Positions 1 to 11,389 are shown, counted from the first letter of the stretch. The stretch is DNA of 64,000 nt from Proteles cristata cristata (GCA_017311185.1 JAESUZ010001058.1:248001-312000), one strand, 5' to 3'. Numbers and translations are program-made. Notes: a model not told the origin generated them from the letters alone.

Positions 1-283
1 GTGCCTTTGTTCCCTGTGTGTTTGTCTGTCTGTTTTCCTTTCTAGGGCTACCTCAAGAAATAAGCCAAAGTACACATGGTGGAGAGTCCCAAATACCAGT
101 ATGAGTAGGGAAATAAAATAACCAATGTCTCAACAAGAGAGACCAAGAAACACTATTCAAAGAACACTTCTTAAGCGGAGAGGCCCTGGACAGTCAATGA
201 GCCTTCTTTAATATAGCAGTATTCGCAGGTGCAGAGTGCATAACAAGCTTTTAAAACTAACAGGAAACAGAAAGCTAGCCAAA

Positions 284-1168
284 ATGATGAAATGGAAGAA
301 CTCTCCTTCAAAGAAATTCCAGGAAGAAATGACAGCTAAATAACTGTTCAAAACAGATATAAGCAACATAACTGAACAAGAATTTAGAACATAGTCATAA
401 AATTAATCATTGGGCTTGAAAAAGGCATGGAGGACATCAGAGAAGCTATTGTTACAAAGACTATGGAGCTTAAAAATAGTTGTGATGAATTACAACATGC
501 TATAAATGAGGTGCATAATAAAATGGAGATGTCCAATGCATGGACTGAAGAGGCAGAGGGGAGAATAGGTGAATTAGAAGACCCACTTATAGAAAAAGAG
601 AAAGCTGAGAAAAAGAGAGATAAACTGATCCAGGAGCATGAGAGGAGAGTTTGAGAACTGAGTGATACAATCAAACGGAGTAATATCCTTATCATAGGAA
701 TTCCAGAAGAGGAAGAGAGGGAAAGGCGCTGAAGAAGTACTTGAACAGATTATAGCTGAGAACTTCCCCAATTTGGGGAAGGAAACAGACATTGAAATCC
801 AAGAGGCAAAGAGAACACAACTCAGATGTAACTTGAATCAATCTTCTGCACAACATATCAAAGTGAAACTGGCAAAATATAAGGATAAAGAGAATTCTGA
901 AAGCAGCTAGGGATAAAAGGGCGCTAACATACAAAGGGAGACGTATCAGAGTAGTTACAGACCTATCTACTGAAATTTGGCAGGCCAGAAAGGAATGGCC
1001 AGAAATCTTCAATGCGATGAATAGAAAAAATATGCAGCCAAGAATCTTCTACCCAACAAGCTTCTCATTCAGAATTGGAGAAGTAAATGTCTTCCCAATA
1101 AACAAAAACTGAAAGAATTCAGTACCACTAAACCAGCCCTACAAGAAATCCTGAGGGGGACTCTATGA
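284..1168 (+). pseudogene. L1 ORF1 (ORF1p RNA-binding protein) remnant
   Basis: Decayed ORF1. In L1 this protein is a trimeric nucleic-acid chaperone with a coiled coil, an RRM and a C-terminal domain. Here an ATG near 284 opens a short stretch that soon hits stops. The clearest open piece (427-654) is the charged heptad-rich coiled coil, followed by an RRM-like stretch (IIGIPEEEE-like, about 690-720). The C-terminal domain reads through WQARKEW-like sequence (about 979-999) and ends in KPALQEILRGTL-like sequence (about 1132-1168). At least three in-frame stops in the first 130 bases and later frameshifts show it cannot be translated as one protein. Confidence 0.85.
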
Positions 1169-1232
1169 GGGAAATGTTGCAAGGAATACAAGGTACCAGG
1201 GACACCACTACAAGCATGAATCCTACAAAGAA

Positions 1233-2339
1233 CACAATGACTCTAAACTCATATTTTCAGTAATAACACAGAATGTAAATGGACTAAATGCTCCAATCAA
1301 AAGACATAGGGTAGCAGAATGGATAAAAAAACAAAATCTATCTATTTGCTATTTGTTGTCTACAAGAGACTCATTTTAGACCTGAGGACACCTTCAGGTT
1401 GAAAGTAAGGGGACAGATTAATATCTATCATGCTACTGGAAGTCCAAAGAAAGTTGGAGTAGCTATACTTATATCAGAGAAACTGAACTTTAAAGTAAAG
1501 GCAGTAACAAGGGAAGGAGAAAGGCATTATATAATAATTATAGGGTCTATCCATCAGGAAGAGCTAACAATTATAAATGACTACGCATCAAATAAGGGAG
1601 AACCCAAATATGTAAAAACAATTAATCACAAAAAGAAACAATCTTATGGATAAGAATGTGTTAATAGCAGGGGACTTTCATACTCCACTTACAGCAATGG
1701 ATAGATCAACTAGACAGAAAATCACTAAAGACACAATGGACTTGAATGACACATTGGACCAGACGGATTTGACAGATATATTTAGAACTCTACATCCTGA
1801 GGCTATGGAATTCACTTTCTTCTCAAGTGCACATGGCACATTCTCCAAGATAGATCACATACTGGATCATAAAGCCGCCCTCAATAAATATAAAAGAACT
1901 GAGATCATACCATGCACACTTTCAGATCACAATGCTATGAAGCTGGAAATCAATCAAGAAAACAGTGTGGAAAACCTCCAAAAACATGGAGGTTAAAGAA
2001 CACCCTACTATAGAATGAATGGGCCAATCAGGCATGAGAGAAGAAATTAAAAAACATATGGAAACAAATGAAAATACAACAATCCAAACTCTATGGGATG
2101 CAGCAAAGGCAGTCCTAAGAGGAAAATACATTGCACTCCAGGCCTATTTCAAGAAATTAGAAAAAGTGCAAGTGCAAAATTTAACAGCACGCCTAAAGAA
2201 CCTAGAAGGAGAGCAACAAAAGAATCCCAAACCCAGTAGAAGAAGAGAAACAATAAAAACCAGGGCAGAAGTAAATAATATAGAATCCAAAAAACAAAAA
2301 ACAAAAAAAACAGTTGAACAGATCAATGAAACCAACACT
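1233..2339 (+). pseudogene. L1 ORF2 endonuclease half, decayed
   Basis: Remnant of the N-terminal apurinic-like endonuclease (EN) of ORF2p, which nicks target DNA for target-primed reverse transcription. Recognisable pieces in order are NVNGLNAPIKRHR-like sequence (about 1273-1311), VGVAILIS (1456-1479), GSIHQEELTI (about 1543-1572), GDFHTPL (about 1672-1692), FFSSAHGTFSKIDHIL (about 1818-1865) and SDHNAMKLEI (about 1924-1953). The Asn of the catalytic GDFNTP motif is His here. Several frameshifts and stops separate the pieces. The reading frame runs into the younger L1 at 2340 and continues, in register after removing that insertion, at 4726. Confidence 0.88.
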
Positions 2340-2347
2340 TGTTTTTT

Positions 2348-4717
2348 TTTTTTCAGGGATTTATTGTTTTATTTTTTTTTTATTTTTTTTATTTTATTTA
2401 TTTATTTTTTTTTACAAATAGTTTATTGTCAAATTAGTTTCCACATAACACCCAGTGCTCACCCCCACAAGTGTCCTCCTCCATGCCCATCCCTCCTCCC
2501 CCCCACATCCATCAGTCCTCAGTTTTTGTCAGCATTCAAGAGTCTCTCATGGTTTGCCTCTCTCCCTTTCCCCCACCATTTCCACCCTTCTTCTCCCCCT
2601 TGGTCCTCTGTTAAGTTCCTCCTAATCCTCCTGTACGTGCACACATATGATATTTGTCCTTCTCTGCCTGACTTATTTCGCTCAGCATAACACCCTCAAG
2701 GTCCATCCATGTTGCTACACATGGCCAGATTTCATTGTTTCTCATTGCCATGTAGTATTCCATGGTATAGATAAACCACATCTTCTTGATCCATTCATCT
2801 GTTGATGGACACTTAGGTTCTTTCCATGTTTTAGCTATTGTGGAGAGTGCTGCTATGAACATTGGGGTACATGTGCTCCTATGCATCAACATTTCTGTAT
2901 CCCTTGGGTAAATTCCTAGCAGTGCTATTGCTGGGTCATAGGGGAGTTCTATTGTTAGATTCCTTAGGAACCTCCACACTGTTTTCCAGAGGGGCTGCAC
3001 CAGTTTACATTCCCACCAACAGTGTAGGAGGGTGCCCGTTTCTCCACATCCTCGCCAGCATCTAGAGTTCTCTGATTGGCTCATTTTAGCCACTCTGACT
3101 GGCGTGAGGTGGTATCTCAGTGTGGTTTTGATTTGTATTTCCCTGATGAGGAGGGATGCTGAGCATCGTTTCATGTGTCTGTTGGCCACCTGGATGTCCT
3201 CTTTGGAGAAGTGTCTGTTCATATCTTCTGCCCATTTCTTCACTGGGTTGCTTGTTTTTCGGGCGTGTAGTTTGGTGAGTTCCTTGTAGATTCTGGATAT
3301 CAACCCTTTATCTGATATGTCATTTGCAACTATCTTTTCCCATTCCGTTGGTTGCCTATTAATTTCCTGGGTTGTTTCCTTTGCTGTGCAGAAGCTTTTT
3401 ATCTTGAGGAGGTCCCAACAGTTTAATTTTGCTCTTGATTCCCTTGCTTTTGGGGATGTGTCAAGTAAGAAGTTGCCGCGGTGGAGGTCAAGGAGGTTGT
3501 TTCCTGCTTTCTCCTCTAGGGTGTTGATAGTTTCCTGTCTCACGTTCAGGTCCTTTATCCATTTTGAGTTTATTTTTGTGCATGGTGTGAGAAAATGATC
3601 TAGTTTCATTCTTCTGCATGTTGCTGTCCAGTTCTCCCAACACCATCTGTTAAAAAGGCTGTCTTTTTTCCATCGGATATTCTTTCCTGCTTTGTCAAAG
3701 ATTAGTTGGCTGTATACTTTTGGGTCCACTTCTGAGTTCTCAATTCTGTTCCATTGGTCTATGTGTCTGTTTTTGTGCCAATACCATACTGTCTTGATGA
3801 TGACAGCTTTGTAGTAGAGGCTAAAGTCTGGGATGGTGATCCCTCCCGTTTTGATTTTATTTTTCAGGATTACTTTGTCTATTCGGGGTCTTTTGTGGTT
3901 CCATACAAATTTTTGGATAGTTTGTTCTAGTTTTGAGAAGTATGCTGGTGCAATTTTGATTGGAATTGCATTGAATGTGTAGAGTGCCTTAGGCAGTAAT
4001 GACATCTTAACTATATTTATTCTTCCTATCCATGAGCATGGAATGTTTTTCCGTTTCTTTGTGTCTTCTTCAATTTCCTTCATAAGTTTTCTATAGTTTT
4101 CATCATACAGATCTCTTGTATCCTTGGTTAGGTTTATTCCGAGGTATTTTATGGGTTTTTGTGCAATTGTGAATGGGATCAGTTTCTTGATTTCTCTTTC
4201 TGTTGCTTCATTGTTGGTGTATAAAAATGCAACCGATTTCTGTACGTTGATTTTGTACCCTGCAACTTGGCTGAATTCTTGGATCAGTTCTAGTAGGCTT
4301 CTGGTGGAGTCTGTCGGGTTTTCTATGTAGAGTATCATGTCATCTGGGAAGAGTGAAAGTTTGACTTCCTCTTTGCCAATTCTGATGCCTTTGATTTCCT
4401 TTTGGTGTCTGATGGCTGATGCTAGGACTTCCAGCACTATGTTAAACAGCAGTGGTGAGAGTGGGCATCCCTGTCGTGTTCCTGATCTCAGGGGGAAAGC
4501 TCTGAGTTTTTCCCCGTTGAGGATGATGTTAGTTGAAGGCTTCTCATAGATGGCTTTGATGATGTTTAAGTAGGTTCCTTCTATCCCAACTTTCTCGAGA
4601 GTCTTTATTAAGAAGGGATGCTGTATTTTGTCAAATGCTTTTTCTGCATCTATTGACAGGATCATATGGTTTTTATCTTTTCTTTTATTGATATGATGTA
4701 TCACATTGATTTGCGAA
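2348..4717 (-). mobile_element. Younger 5'-truncated L1 inserted in the older L1
   Basis: Minus-strand L1 running from its poly-A tail (read as T-rich sequence with TTTA blocks, about 2348-2413) through the 3' UTR (about 2414-2610) and the C-terminal half of ORF2, to a 5' truncation at 4717. The host sequence is duplicated on both sides as TGTTTTTT (2340-2347 and 4718-4725), an 8-bp TSD with a T-run typical of L1 endonuclease targets. Removing the insert and one TSD copy restores the older ORF2 frame (N-T-C-F-F-E-K). Close to the truncation an ATCA unit is missing relative to the parallel stretch at 5357-5370, shifting the frame there. Confidence 0.92.
2611..4704 (-). pseudogene. L1 ORF2 C-terminal half, 697 codons open, inactive RT
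   Basis: Longest open frame in the window: 697 codons, against about 1,275 in a complete L1 ORF2p. The endonuclease and first RT motifs are lost by 5' truncation. RT motif A is present ([11 protein letters not shown], Asp19), as is motif B ([13 protein letters not shown], 75-87). Motif C reads FPDD (119-122) instead of the usual FADD; the codon is CCA, so one G-to-C change would explain it. KYLGI follows at 186-190. The C-terminal cysteine motif is intact (C549, C553, H561, C566). No start codon of its own is expected; the frame opens at a GTG because of truncation. It is annotated as a retroelement fragment, not a host gene. The open frame suggests the insertion is relatively young. Confidence 0.9.
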
Positions 4718-4725
4718 TGTTTTTT

Positions 4726-7440
4726 GAAAAAATGAACAAAATTGATAAACCTCTATCCATGCTTCTCAAAAAGAAAAGAGAGGGCACCCAAATAGACAAA
4801 ATAACAAATGAAAATGGATTTATTATAGCCAATCCCTCAGAAATACAAGCAATTATCAGGGAATACAATGAAAAGTTATATGCCAACAAACTGGACAACT
4901 TAGTAGAAATGAACAGATTCCTAAACACACATGTACTACCAAAATTCACACAGGAAGAGATAGAAAACCTGAACAGACTCATAACTGGTGGAGAAATTGA
5001 ATCAGTTATCAAAAATCTCCCAACAAATAAAAGCCCTGGGTCAGATGGCTTCCCTGGGGAATTTTTATCAGACATTTAAATCAGAGTTAATACCTATTCT
5101 TCTCAAGCTATTCCAAAAAATAGAAACCGAAGGAAAACCTCCAGACTCATTCTATGAAGCCGGCATCACTTTGATTCCCAACCCAGACGGAGACCCAGCA
5201 AAAAAAGAGAACTAAAGGCCAATACCTTTGATGAATGCAGATGCAAAAATCCTCCACAAGTACCTGCAAATCGAATTCAGCAGCACATAAAAAGAATTAT
5301 CCCACTTGGTCAAGTGGGATTCATTCCTGGGTTACAGGGCTGGTTCAATATTCACAAATCAATCAATGTGATACATCACATTAACAAAAGAAAAGATAAA
5401 AATTATATGATCCTGTTGATAGATGCAGGAAAAGCATGTGACAAAATACAGCATCCCTTCTTAATAAAGACCCTTGAGAAAGTCGAGATAGAAGGAACTT
5501 ACTTAAACATCATAAAAGCCATTTATGAGAAGCCCTCAGCTAACATCATTCTCAATAGGGAAGAAGTGAGAGCTTTCCTCCTGAGATCAGAAACATGACA
5601 GGGATGTCTACTCTTACCACTGTTGTTCAACATAGGGCTGGAAGTCCTAGGATCAGCAATCAGACAACAAAAGGAAATAAAAGGCATCAAATTTGGCAAA
5701 GACGAAGTCAGACTTTTACTTTTCACAGACGACATGACACTGTACATAGAAAACCGAACAGACTCCACCAGAAGCCTGCTAGAACTGATCCATGAATTCA
5801 GCAAAGTCGCAGGGTACAAAATCAATGTAAAGAAATTAGTTGCATTTGTATACAGCAATAATGAAGCAACAGAAAAAGAAATCAAGAAACTGATCCCATT
5901 CCCAATTGCACAGAAAACATAAAATACCTAGGAATAAACCTAACCAAAGACACAAGAGATCTGTATAATGAAAACTATAGACAGTTTATGAAGGAAATTG
6001 AAGAAGACACAAAGAAGTGGAAAAACATTCCATGCTCATGGATCGGAAGAATAAATATTGTTAAAATGTCATTACTACCCAAAGCAATCTATACATCAAT
6101 GCAATCCCAATCAAAATTGCAGTGGCATTCTTCTCAAAGCTAGAACAAAGTGTCCTAAAATTTGTATGGAACCACAAAAGACCCCGAATAGCCAAAGTAA
6201 TACTGAAGAAGAAAACCAAAAGGGAGGTATCACAATCCCAGAGTTCAGCCTCTACTACAAAGCTGTCATCATCAAGACAGTATGGTATTGGCACAAAAAC
6301 AGACACATAGACCAACAGAATAGAATAGAGAACTCAGAATTGAACCCACAAATGTATAGCCAACTAGCCTTTGACAAAGCAGGAAAGAATATCCAGTGGA
6401 AAAAAGACAGCCTCTTTAACAGATGGTGCTTGGAGACCTGGACAGCAACATGCAGAAGAATGAAACTAGATCACTTTCTTACACCATACACAAAAATAAA
6501 CTCAAAATGGATAAAGGACTTAAGTGTGAGACAGGAAACTATCAAAATCCTAGATGAGAAAGCAGGAAACAACCTCCTTGACCTCAACTGCAGTAGTTTC
6601 TTACTTGACACATCCCAAAAGGCAAGGGAATCAAGAGCAAAAATGAACTACTGCGACCTCTTCAAGAAGCTTCTGCATGGCAAAGGAAACAATCAATAAA
6701 ATAAATAGGCAAGTGATGGAATGGGAAAGGAAAGTTGCAAATGACATATCAGATAAAGGGCCAGTATCCAAAATCTATAAGGAACTCACCAAACTCCACA
6801 CCCAAAAAAACAAATAATCCAGTGAAGAAATGGGCAGAAGACATGAACAGACACTTCTCCAAGGAGGACATGCAGATGGCCAACAGACACATGAAACGAT
6901 GTTCAGCATCCCTCATCATCAGGGAAATGCAGACCAAAACTACACTGAGATATCACCTCATGCCTGTCAGAGTGGCGAAAATGAACAAATCAGGAGACTC
7001 TAGATGCTGGCTAAGACGTAGAGAAATGGGCACCCTCCTACACTGTTGGTGGGAATGTAAACTGGTGCATCCCCTCCAGAAAACAGTGTGGAGGTTTCTC
7101 AAAAAATTAACAGTATTACTCCCCTATGACCCAGCAATAGCACTGCTAGGAATTTACCCAAGGGATACAGGAGTGCTGATGCATAGGGGCACATGGACCC
7201 CAATGTTCATGGGTACTCTCAACAATAGCCAAAACATGGAAAGAGCCTAAGTGTCCATCAACTGATGAATGGATCAAGAAGATGTGGTTTATCTATACAA
7301 TGGAATACTACAGGGCAATGAGAAAGAATGAAATCTGGCCAGTGTAGCAACATGGATGAACCTTGAGGGTGTTATGCTGAGCGAAATAAGTCAGGCAGAG
7401 AAAGACAGATACCTTATGTTTTCACGTATAGGATGGATTA
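4726..7440 (+). pseudogene. L1 ORF2 reverse transcriptase and C-terminal region, decayed
   Basis: Second half of the interrupted ORF2. It begins [19 protein letters not shown] and contains [16 protein letters not shown] (about 5018-5065), [11 protein letters not shown] (about 5318-5350), RT motif A as DAGKACDKI with Phe changed to Cys (about 5425-5451), a motif B region with a stop (about 5596), and motif C as FTDD (about 5721-5732). The C-terminal part carries the cysteine/His motif region (about 7000-7060) and ends near KDRYLMFS-like sequence. Stops and frameshifts occur about every 100-200 codons or less, so there is no translatable product. It matches the minus-strand fragment at 2611-4704 in inverted orientation. 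Confidence 0.88.
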
Positions 7441-7487
7441 GGAGAAACTTAACAGAGGACCACAGGGGAGGAAAAGGGGAAAAATGC
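4726..7487 (+). mobile_element. L1 retrotransposon, 3' portion (interrupted host copy)
   Basis: Continuation of the L1 that stops at 2339. It covers the RT-to-C-terminus part of ORF2 and a short start of the 3' UTR (about 7441-7487). Homology fades near 7487 without a good poly-A tail, and L2 sequence follows, so the 3' end has been lost or eroded. Confidence 0.88.
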
Positions 7488-7494
7488 GTATGAC

Positions 7495-7828
7495 CAGGAA
7501 AAAATGGTTGAGAAGGAGACTAAGGAGATGCAGAGGCCACTTTATATAGGACACTTAATAAATCGCAATGGATTCATACTTTATTTCATGTGCAGTGGGA
7601 AGTGTTGGATTTTAAAGAGTAGAATGGATCGATTTGATTAACTTTTTCTCCTCCTCCTCCTCCTCCTCCTCCTTCTGCTTCTGCTTCTGCTTCTTCTTTG
7701 TTAGACCACTCTGGTGAGTGAATTGAGAATAGATTGGAGGAAAAGGGCAAAAGCTGAGGAAGAGTTGCAGTAATCCAGTCAAGAGATAGACAGTGAATGA
7801 AGAAGTACTTTATGGAGGTGTGGTCTAG
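7495..7828 (-). mobile_element. L2 LINE fragment
   Basis: Reads as the reverse complement of L2, with landmarks GAGGCCAC...AGGACACTT, a GTGCAGTGGGAAG block, CACTCTGG and TTGCAGTAATCCAG. The same landmark order is seen in the longer L2 copy at 33600-34785. A triplet/hexamer microsatellite has expanded inside it and a MER5A-like element interrupts it. Confidence 0.65.
7647..7697 (+). repeat. (CTC)n followed by (TTCTGC)n microsatellite
   Basis: About eight CTC units run directly into about four TTCTGC units, all pyrimidine apart from the G. It lies inside the L2 fragment, where ordinary L2 sequence resumes as CACTCTGG. Confidence 0.95.
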
Positions 7829-7975
7829 CAGTGGTTCTCAAGCTTTGCATTGCACATGAATGACTGGAGAGCTTGCTGAAGAGGAGATTCTCAATTTGCA
7901 GGTTTGGGGTGGGGCCTGAGATTCTAAAGTTCTAACAAACTTTCAGGTGATACTAATATTGCTGATCCAAAGCCA
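7829..7975 (+). mobile_element. MER5A-like non-autonomous hAT-Charlie DNA transposon
   Basis: Begins with the terminal motif CAGTGGTTCTCAA and contains the family's GGGGTGGGGCCTGAGATTCT block and a CAGGTGATNCTNAT block. The 3' terminal inverted repeat is degraded. It sits inside an L2 fragment, so it jumped in later. Confidence 0.72.
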
Positions 7976-8135
7976 CAGATAAATTGCAAGGGTCTACAGA
8001 ACTTGATAGATGGCATTTGGAAGCCTCAAAAAGAGAAGAAATGAGGGTTATTTCTGCTTTTTGTATGTTTGGTTTCTCTGAGAAATTATAAACATGGTAA
8101 TGGCATTTACTGAGATGGGGAGGTTTATCACCATT
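7976..8135 (-). mobile_element. L2 LINE fragment, continuation
   Basis: Continues the L2 after the MER5A-like insertion. It includes ACAGAACTTGATAGATGG and the conserved GGCATTTACTGAGATGGGGA block, both expected in this order in antisense L2. Confidence 0.6.
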
Positions 8136-10199
8136 CCTGTTTTCCAAGTTACCTTATTGCTGTCTGGTGGGGTGGAAAACTTCTTAGGAGGATTGAATAG
8201 CAACCCTCTTTGGCAAAGGAGCCAAATTTGGTATTACAATAGTGTAAAATCACATTTATGTTCCAGTAGAAAACTGACATGTGAACTATGATGAAACCAA
8301 GCTCTTAGTAGTAAAATGGCCATTTTCTGATGAGTCTGCATGCACTGCCAAGTAGTTGGTTAAAAAGAGTAGTTTATGGATCATGTTTTTCCCCAGAGAC
8401 ATCAGGTGTCTTTAAAGGGTGGTTAAAAAAAAAAATTGGGTCATAGCACAGCTGAAGTAAATGGGACAAAGGAAATGATTCTTCTACTTTTGCACATACT
8501 GTCCAGCAGTTGTTCACTTGTCCCTAACAAGCTCACCATCTTTATATTCCTGGCAGAGCTCATTTAACTCCAGTCAACAATTCACCATCTTTCGACTTCA
8601 TCATGCTTTGCAAAACATGAAGCCCAGCCATTGAATTGCTAAGCAACTGCTAAGTGTGCTCACAAATGAAGGCTTTTTATACTTACAAATCTGAAAGCTG
8701 TTCTAGAATTCTCTGCCCTTGCTCAAAGATGCCGGGCAAAGCCAATTGGAAATTATCTGGCTCCAGATGTGCATCATAAATGGAATCTGACTTTATAAGT
8801 TTCAGGACTTCACTGGCTGTTCCTAGAAATGGAAAAACATGGCGGGTCCAAGACTCTCCATACTATTCAAGTTCTTTTCATGTCTCTTCTCCTTTGCTTC
8901 TCCTGTCTGTCATGGGCTGGTCAAGTGAATCTTGTTACACAGCTCTCAACTGGAGTTGTATTTTGCCCAAGTTTAAAGCCTCTCAAAGTAGGATTTCCAA
9001 TAGGCCCAGAGTATTTCTGATTTGGAAGGGCAATTTGAGCTGGATATGATTTTCTGGCTTGAAGAAAAGTTTTAAAAGATTTATAAAAATTCCCAGAAGA
9101 TTCTTTGGACACCAACTAGCTCTAAGAATATTGTGCAAATGAATCAGAAACATATGAATTAAATTCCCCCTGAACTAAACATGGGTTTCACAAGTGAAGG
9201 AGGAGGGAACAGCAGCTGGTATAGGGAAGAGCATTAACAAAAAGATTTAAAATCCATATTAAAACCATTTGAAAAATCCATTTTATAAATGAATAAAATT
9301 TCATTTTATTAAATGTTACTGATATTTCAGTTCATCCTGTTTTGAAATGTTAAGTTTGTTCTAGTTTGGAGAGCTGTTCCTTAACATCGATCTTCAACAA
9401 TAACCTGATAAATCAGACAGAAAACACGGTTTTCCTAGGCTTCCTTTATATAATTTTATTAGGTTCAATGCATCAGTTTTGATGGAGGTAAGTGGTCTAT
9501 AAGCATTATCTCTCCTCAGGAATAAAATTGGGGAAATATTTTCCATGATCACAATCTAGTGGTATTTACTACCATGGTGCCTTCTCTAGGGGACTATGAG
9601 AAGATTAAGGAAAATGTATCATTATTTGGCAATTGGGAAATAGATCTGCACTTAAGTATCATGATCTCAGCATGAAGCAGAATGCTGAGCAAAAAAGAGA
9701 TGGTCTTTACTTATTCCTTGGTCCATTTTAATAGCAATCACAGCACAAACAAATGAAAAAAAGTGACCTTGATAACTTTCCCTGCATATAACCAAGGTCA
9801 AGTCCAACTTAACATTCTTTTCTAAAAATGCTGCTTTGTCACACTGCCAAGGCCAAAGGAAATTTGAGTCCAACTATATATCTTTAAAAATCTTGGGAAT
9901 GTTTTAACAAGGAAAGAAAATTTTCTCATAATTACCATATAAGATGTCTGAATTCAATGCCTCCTATGCTCCTAGACTTTTAAAACAGTGAGCTGTCCTT
10001 TAATCCTAAAATTTTTGTTACTTATTCCATGAATCTGCATAGCAAATCCTTTTTCTAATAAACAATGTCAAGGCAAATATAAGTCAAAGTCTGACAAATT
10101 GTCACTTTCACCATCTTAAAGCAGGCCAAGGAACTCATTTCTACAACTGGAATCCAAAATCACCAAACTCCTTACAAGGCAGGCTTCTTCCATCTATTA
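8136..10199. other. No recognised gene or repeat
   Basis: AT-rich single-copy-looking sequence. Short open frames (for example 8780-9049 and 9667-9873) lack family resemblance and have no splice or start context I would trust. A short A-run lies near 8427-8436. Confidence 0.5.
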
Positions 10200-10640
10200 T
10201 GCTCACCTCTCCATCTTTCTCTTACAACTCCCCCAAATCCACCACAGGTCCTAAAGCCTTCATTCTGTTCTTAAAAACACATTGAGCTTCTGCCTATCTT
10301 GGAGCCTTTACAATGGCCATTCCCTCTGCCTAGACATTAGACCGTCACATCCTTATATAGCTTATTCCTTCCCATCATTCTGATCTATGTTCATGCGCCC
10401 ACCCCTAGCTCCAGTCATTGCACATTCTATGAAACTGTTTATTTTCTCTCTCAGAAAATTATCACTCCCAGAAGTGATTGTGTTGCTACACTTACCTACT
10501 AGTTTATTTCTGTCTCCTCACAAAGTATAGGCTTCATGAAAGGAAGGGTCATATCTGGCTTGTTTATTACTCTGTCCTCAGCTCCTAGAACAGGAACTTG
10601 CAAAGACTAGACAACAAACATTTGTTAAAAGGATGAATTA
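10200..10640 (+). mobile_element. L2 LINE 3' end
   Basis: Sense L2 3' region, recognised by CCATTCCCTCTGCCTAGA, the TCTCCTCACAAAGTATAGGC and GGGTCATATCTGG blocks, GCTCCTAGAACAGG, and a closing ACAAACATTTGTTAAA with a GAAT/TTAATTAA-rich tail up to about 10667. Confidence 0.78.
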
Positions 10641-10879
10641 ATTAATAAGCCTTAATTAATTAATTAAGTTGCTATTAGTGCCCTATCTAGATCTCTTTAC
10701 TAGTTCTATTCATCCCCAACTATTGTATGGTACATACTGCTAAGGGCTCATGTCTGCATCATTCTCTGGAGGACTACCCTTGGACAACCTATGTACATTA
10801 CCTATGGAGTTTACAATTCCATTATTGCATTCCATAGACACTTATTGATTGGTACGCAGATGACAAAACTCAGCTGTCA

Positions 10880-11085
10880 GGTAAAACAAACTCATGTGGT
10901 ATTATTCACACTTCAGAAGTTATTGCAGGATCAAACTGAAGTTAAACATTACCTGAAAGCTTGTTTTTGCTATATGTCTTCCAATTTCTGTCCTGATTCT
11001 CTGACTCCACTTCACCCTCAATAAATACATTTTCCCAAAATCCCTGTTTCATGCTCTGCTCCTAGGGAGCCCAACCTAAAATAAG
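10880..11085 (+). mobile_element. LTR-like repeat, family A copy 1 (plus)
   Basis: Ends with a block (CCAAAATCCCTGTTTCATGC, CTCTGCTCCTAGGGAGCCCA, ACCTAA) whose reverse complement opens the minus-strand copies at 31105 and 54785. The upstream part (CTCCACTTCACCCTCAATAAA) also fits the family. I do not recognise the family name; it behaves like an ancient solo LTR or MER element. Confidence 0.5.
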
Positions 11086-11389
11086 CCATAAATAAAAGCT
11101 CATGAAATCAGCAACCACCCAGTGACAATTGTAGGCAGTGTCCATTTAACATTCAATTTGCATTTATAAACAATCGCCAGTTTGTGTTCTGAACACCAGT
11201 GTGGAGAGACAAAGTATGGTTCTTACAACAGTGGTCCAAGAGTCATTGCAGTTATTGGCAAAAACCTACGGATTCATTTGTATACTAAACTTCATTTGTA
11301 GACTACATGAATGACACACTTCACAAAAATATATACCAAAAATAATAAGTGGAGATGAATTATGTAATACCAAAATTTATTTTATTATA

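Larger units (their letters stand above)
1..2339 (+). mobile_element. L1 retrotransposon, 5' portion (interrupted host copy)
   Basis: First half of an old L1 whose second half resumes at 4726. It contains a 5' leader/ORF1 start region, a decayed ORF1 (about 284-1168), a short inter-ORF spacer and the endonuclease half of ORF2. The true 5' end is not visible, because the element may begin before the window. Frames are broken by several stops and frameshifts, so this copy is dead and older than the L1 that interrupts it. The carnivore L1 assignment rests on the ORF1 and ORF2 protein similarity and on the companion 3' half; the exact subfamily is not determined. Confidence 0.9.

Noticed and set aside
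2019..2690. 223-codon plus-strand frame crossing the L1 junction
   Set aside because: Its first part is old L1 ORF2 and its second part is antisense L1 3' UTR; the fusion is an artefact of insertion.
10640..10667. TTAATTAATTAATTAA-rich palindrome as a possible homeodomain-binding or replication element
   Set aside because: It is the degenerate GAAT/AATT tail of the L2 copy and is explained by that.
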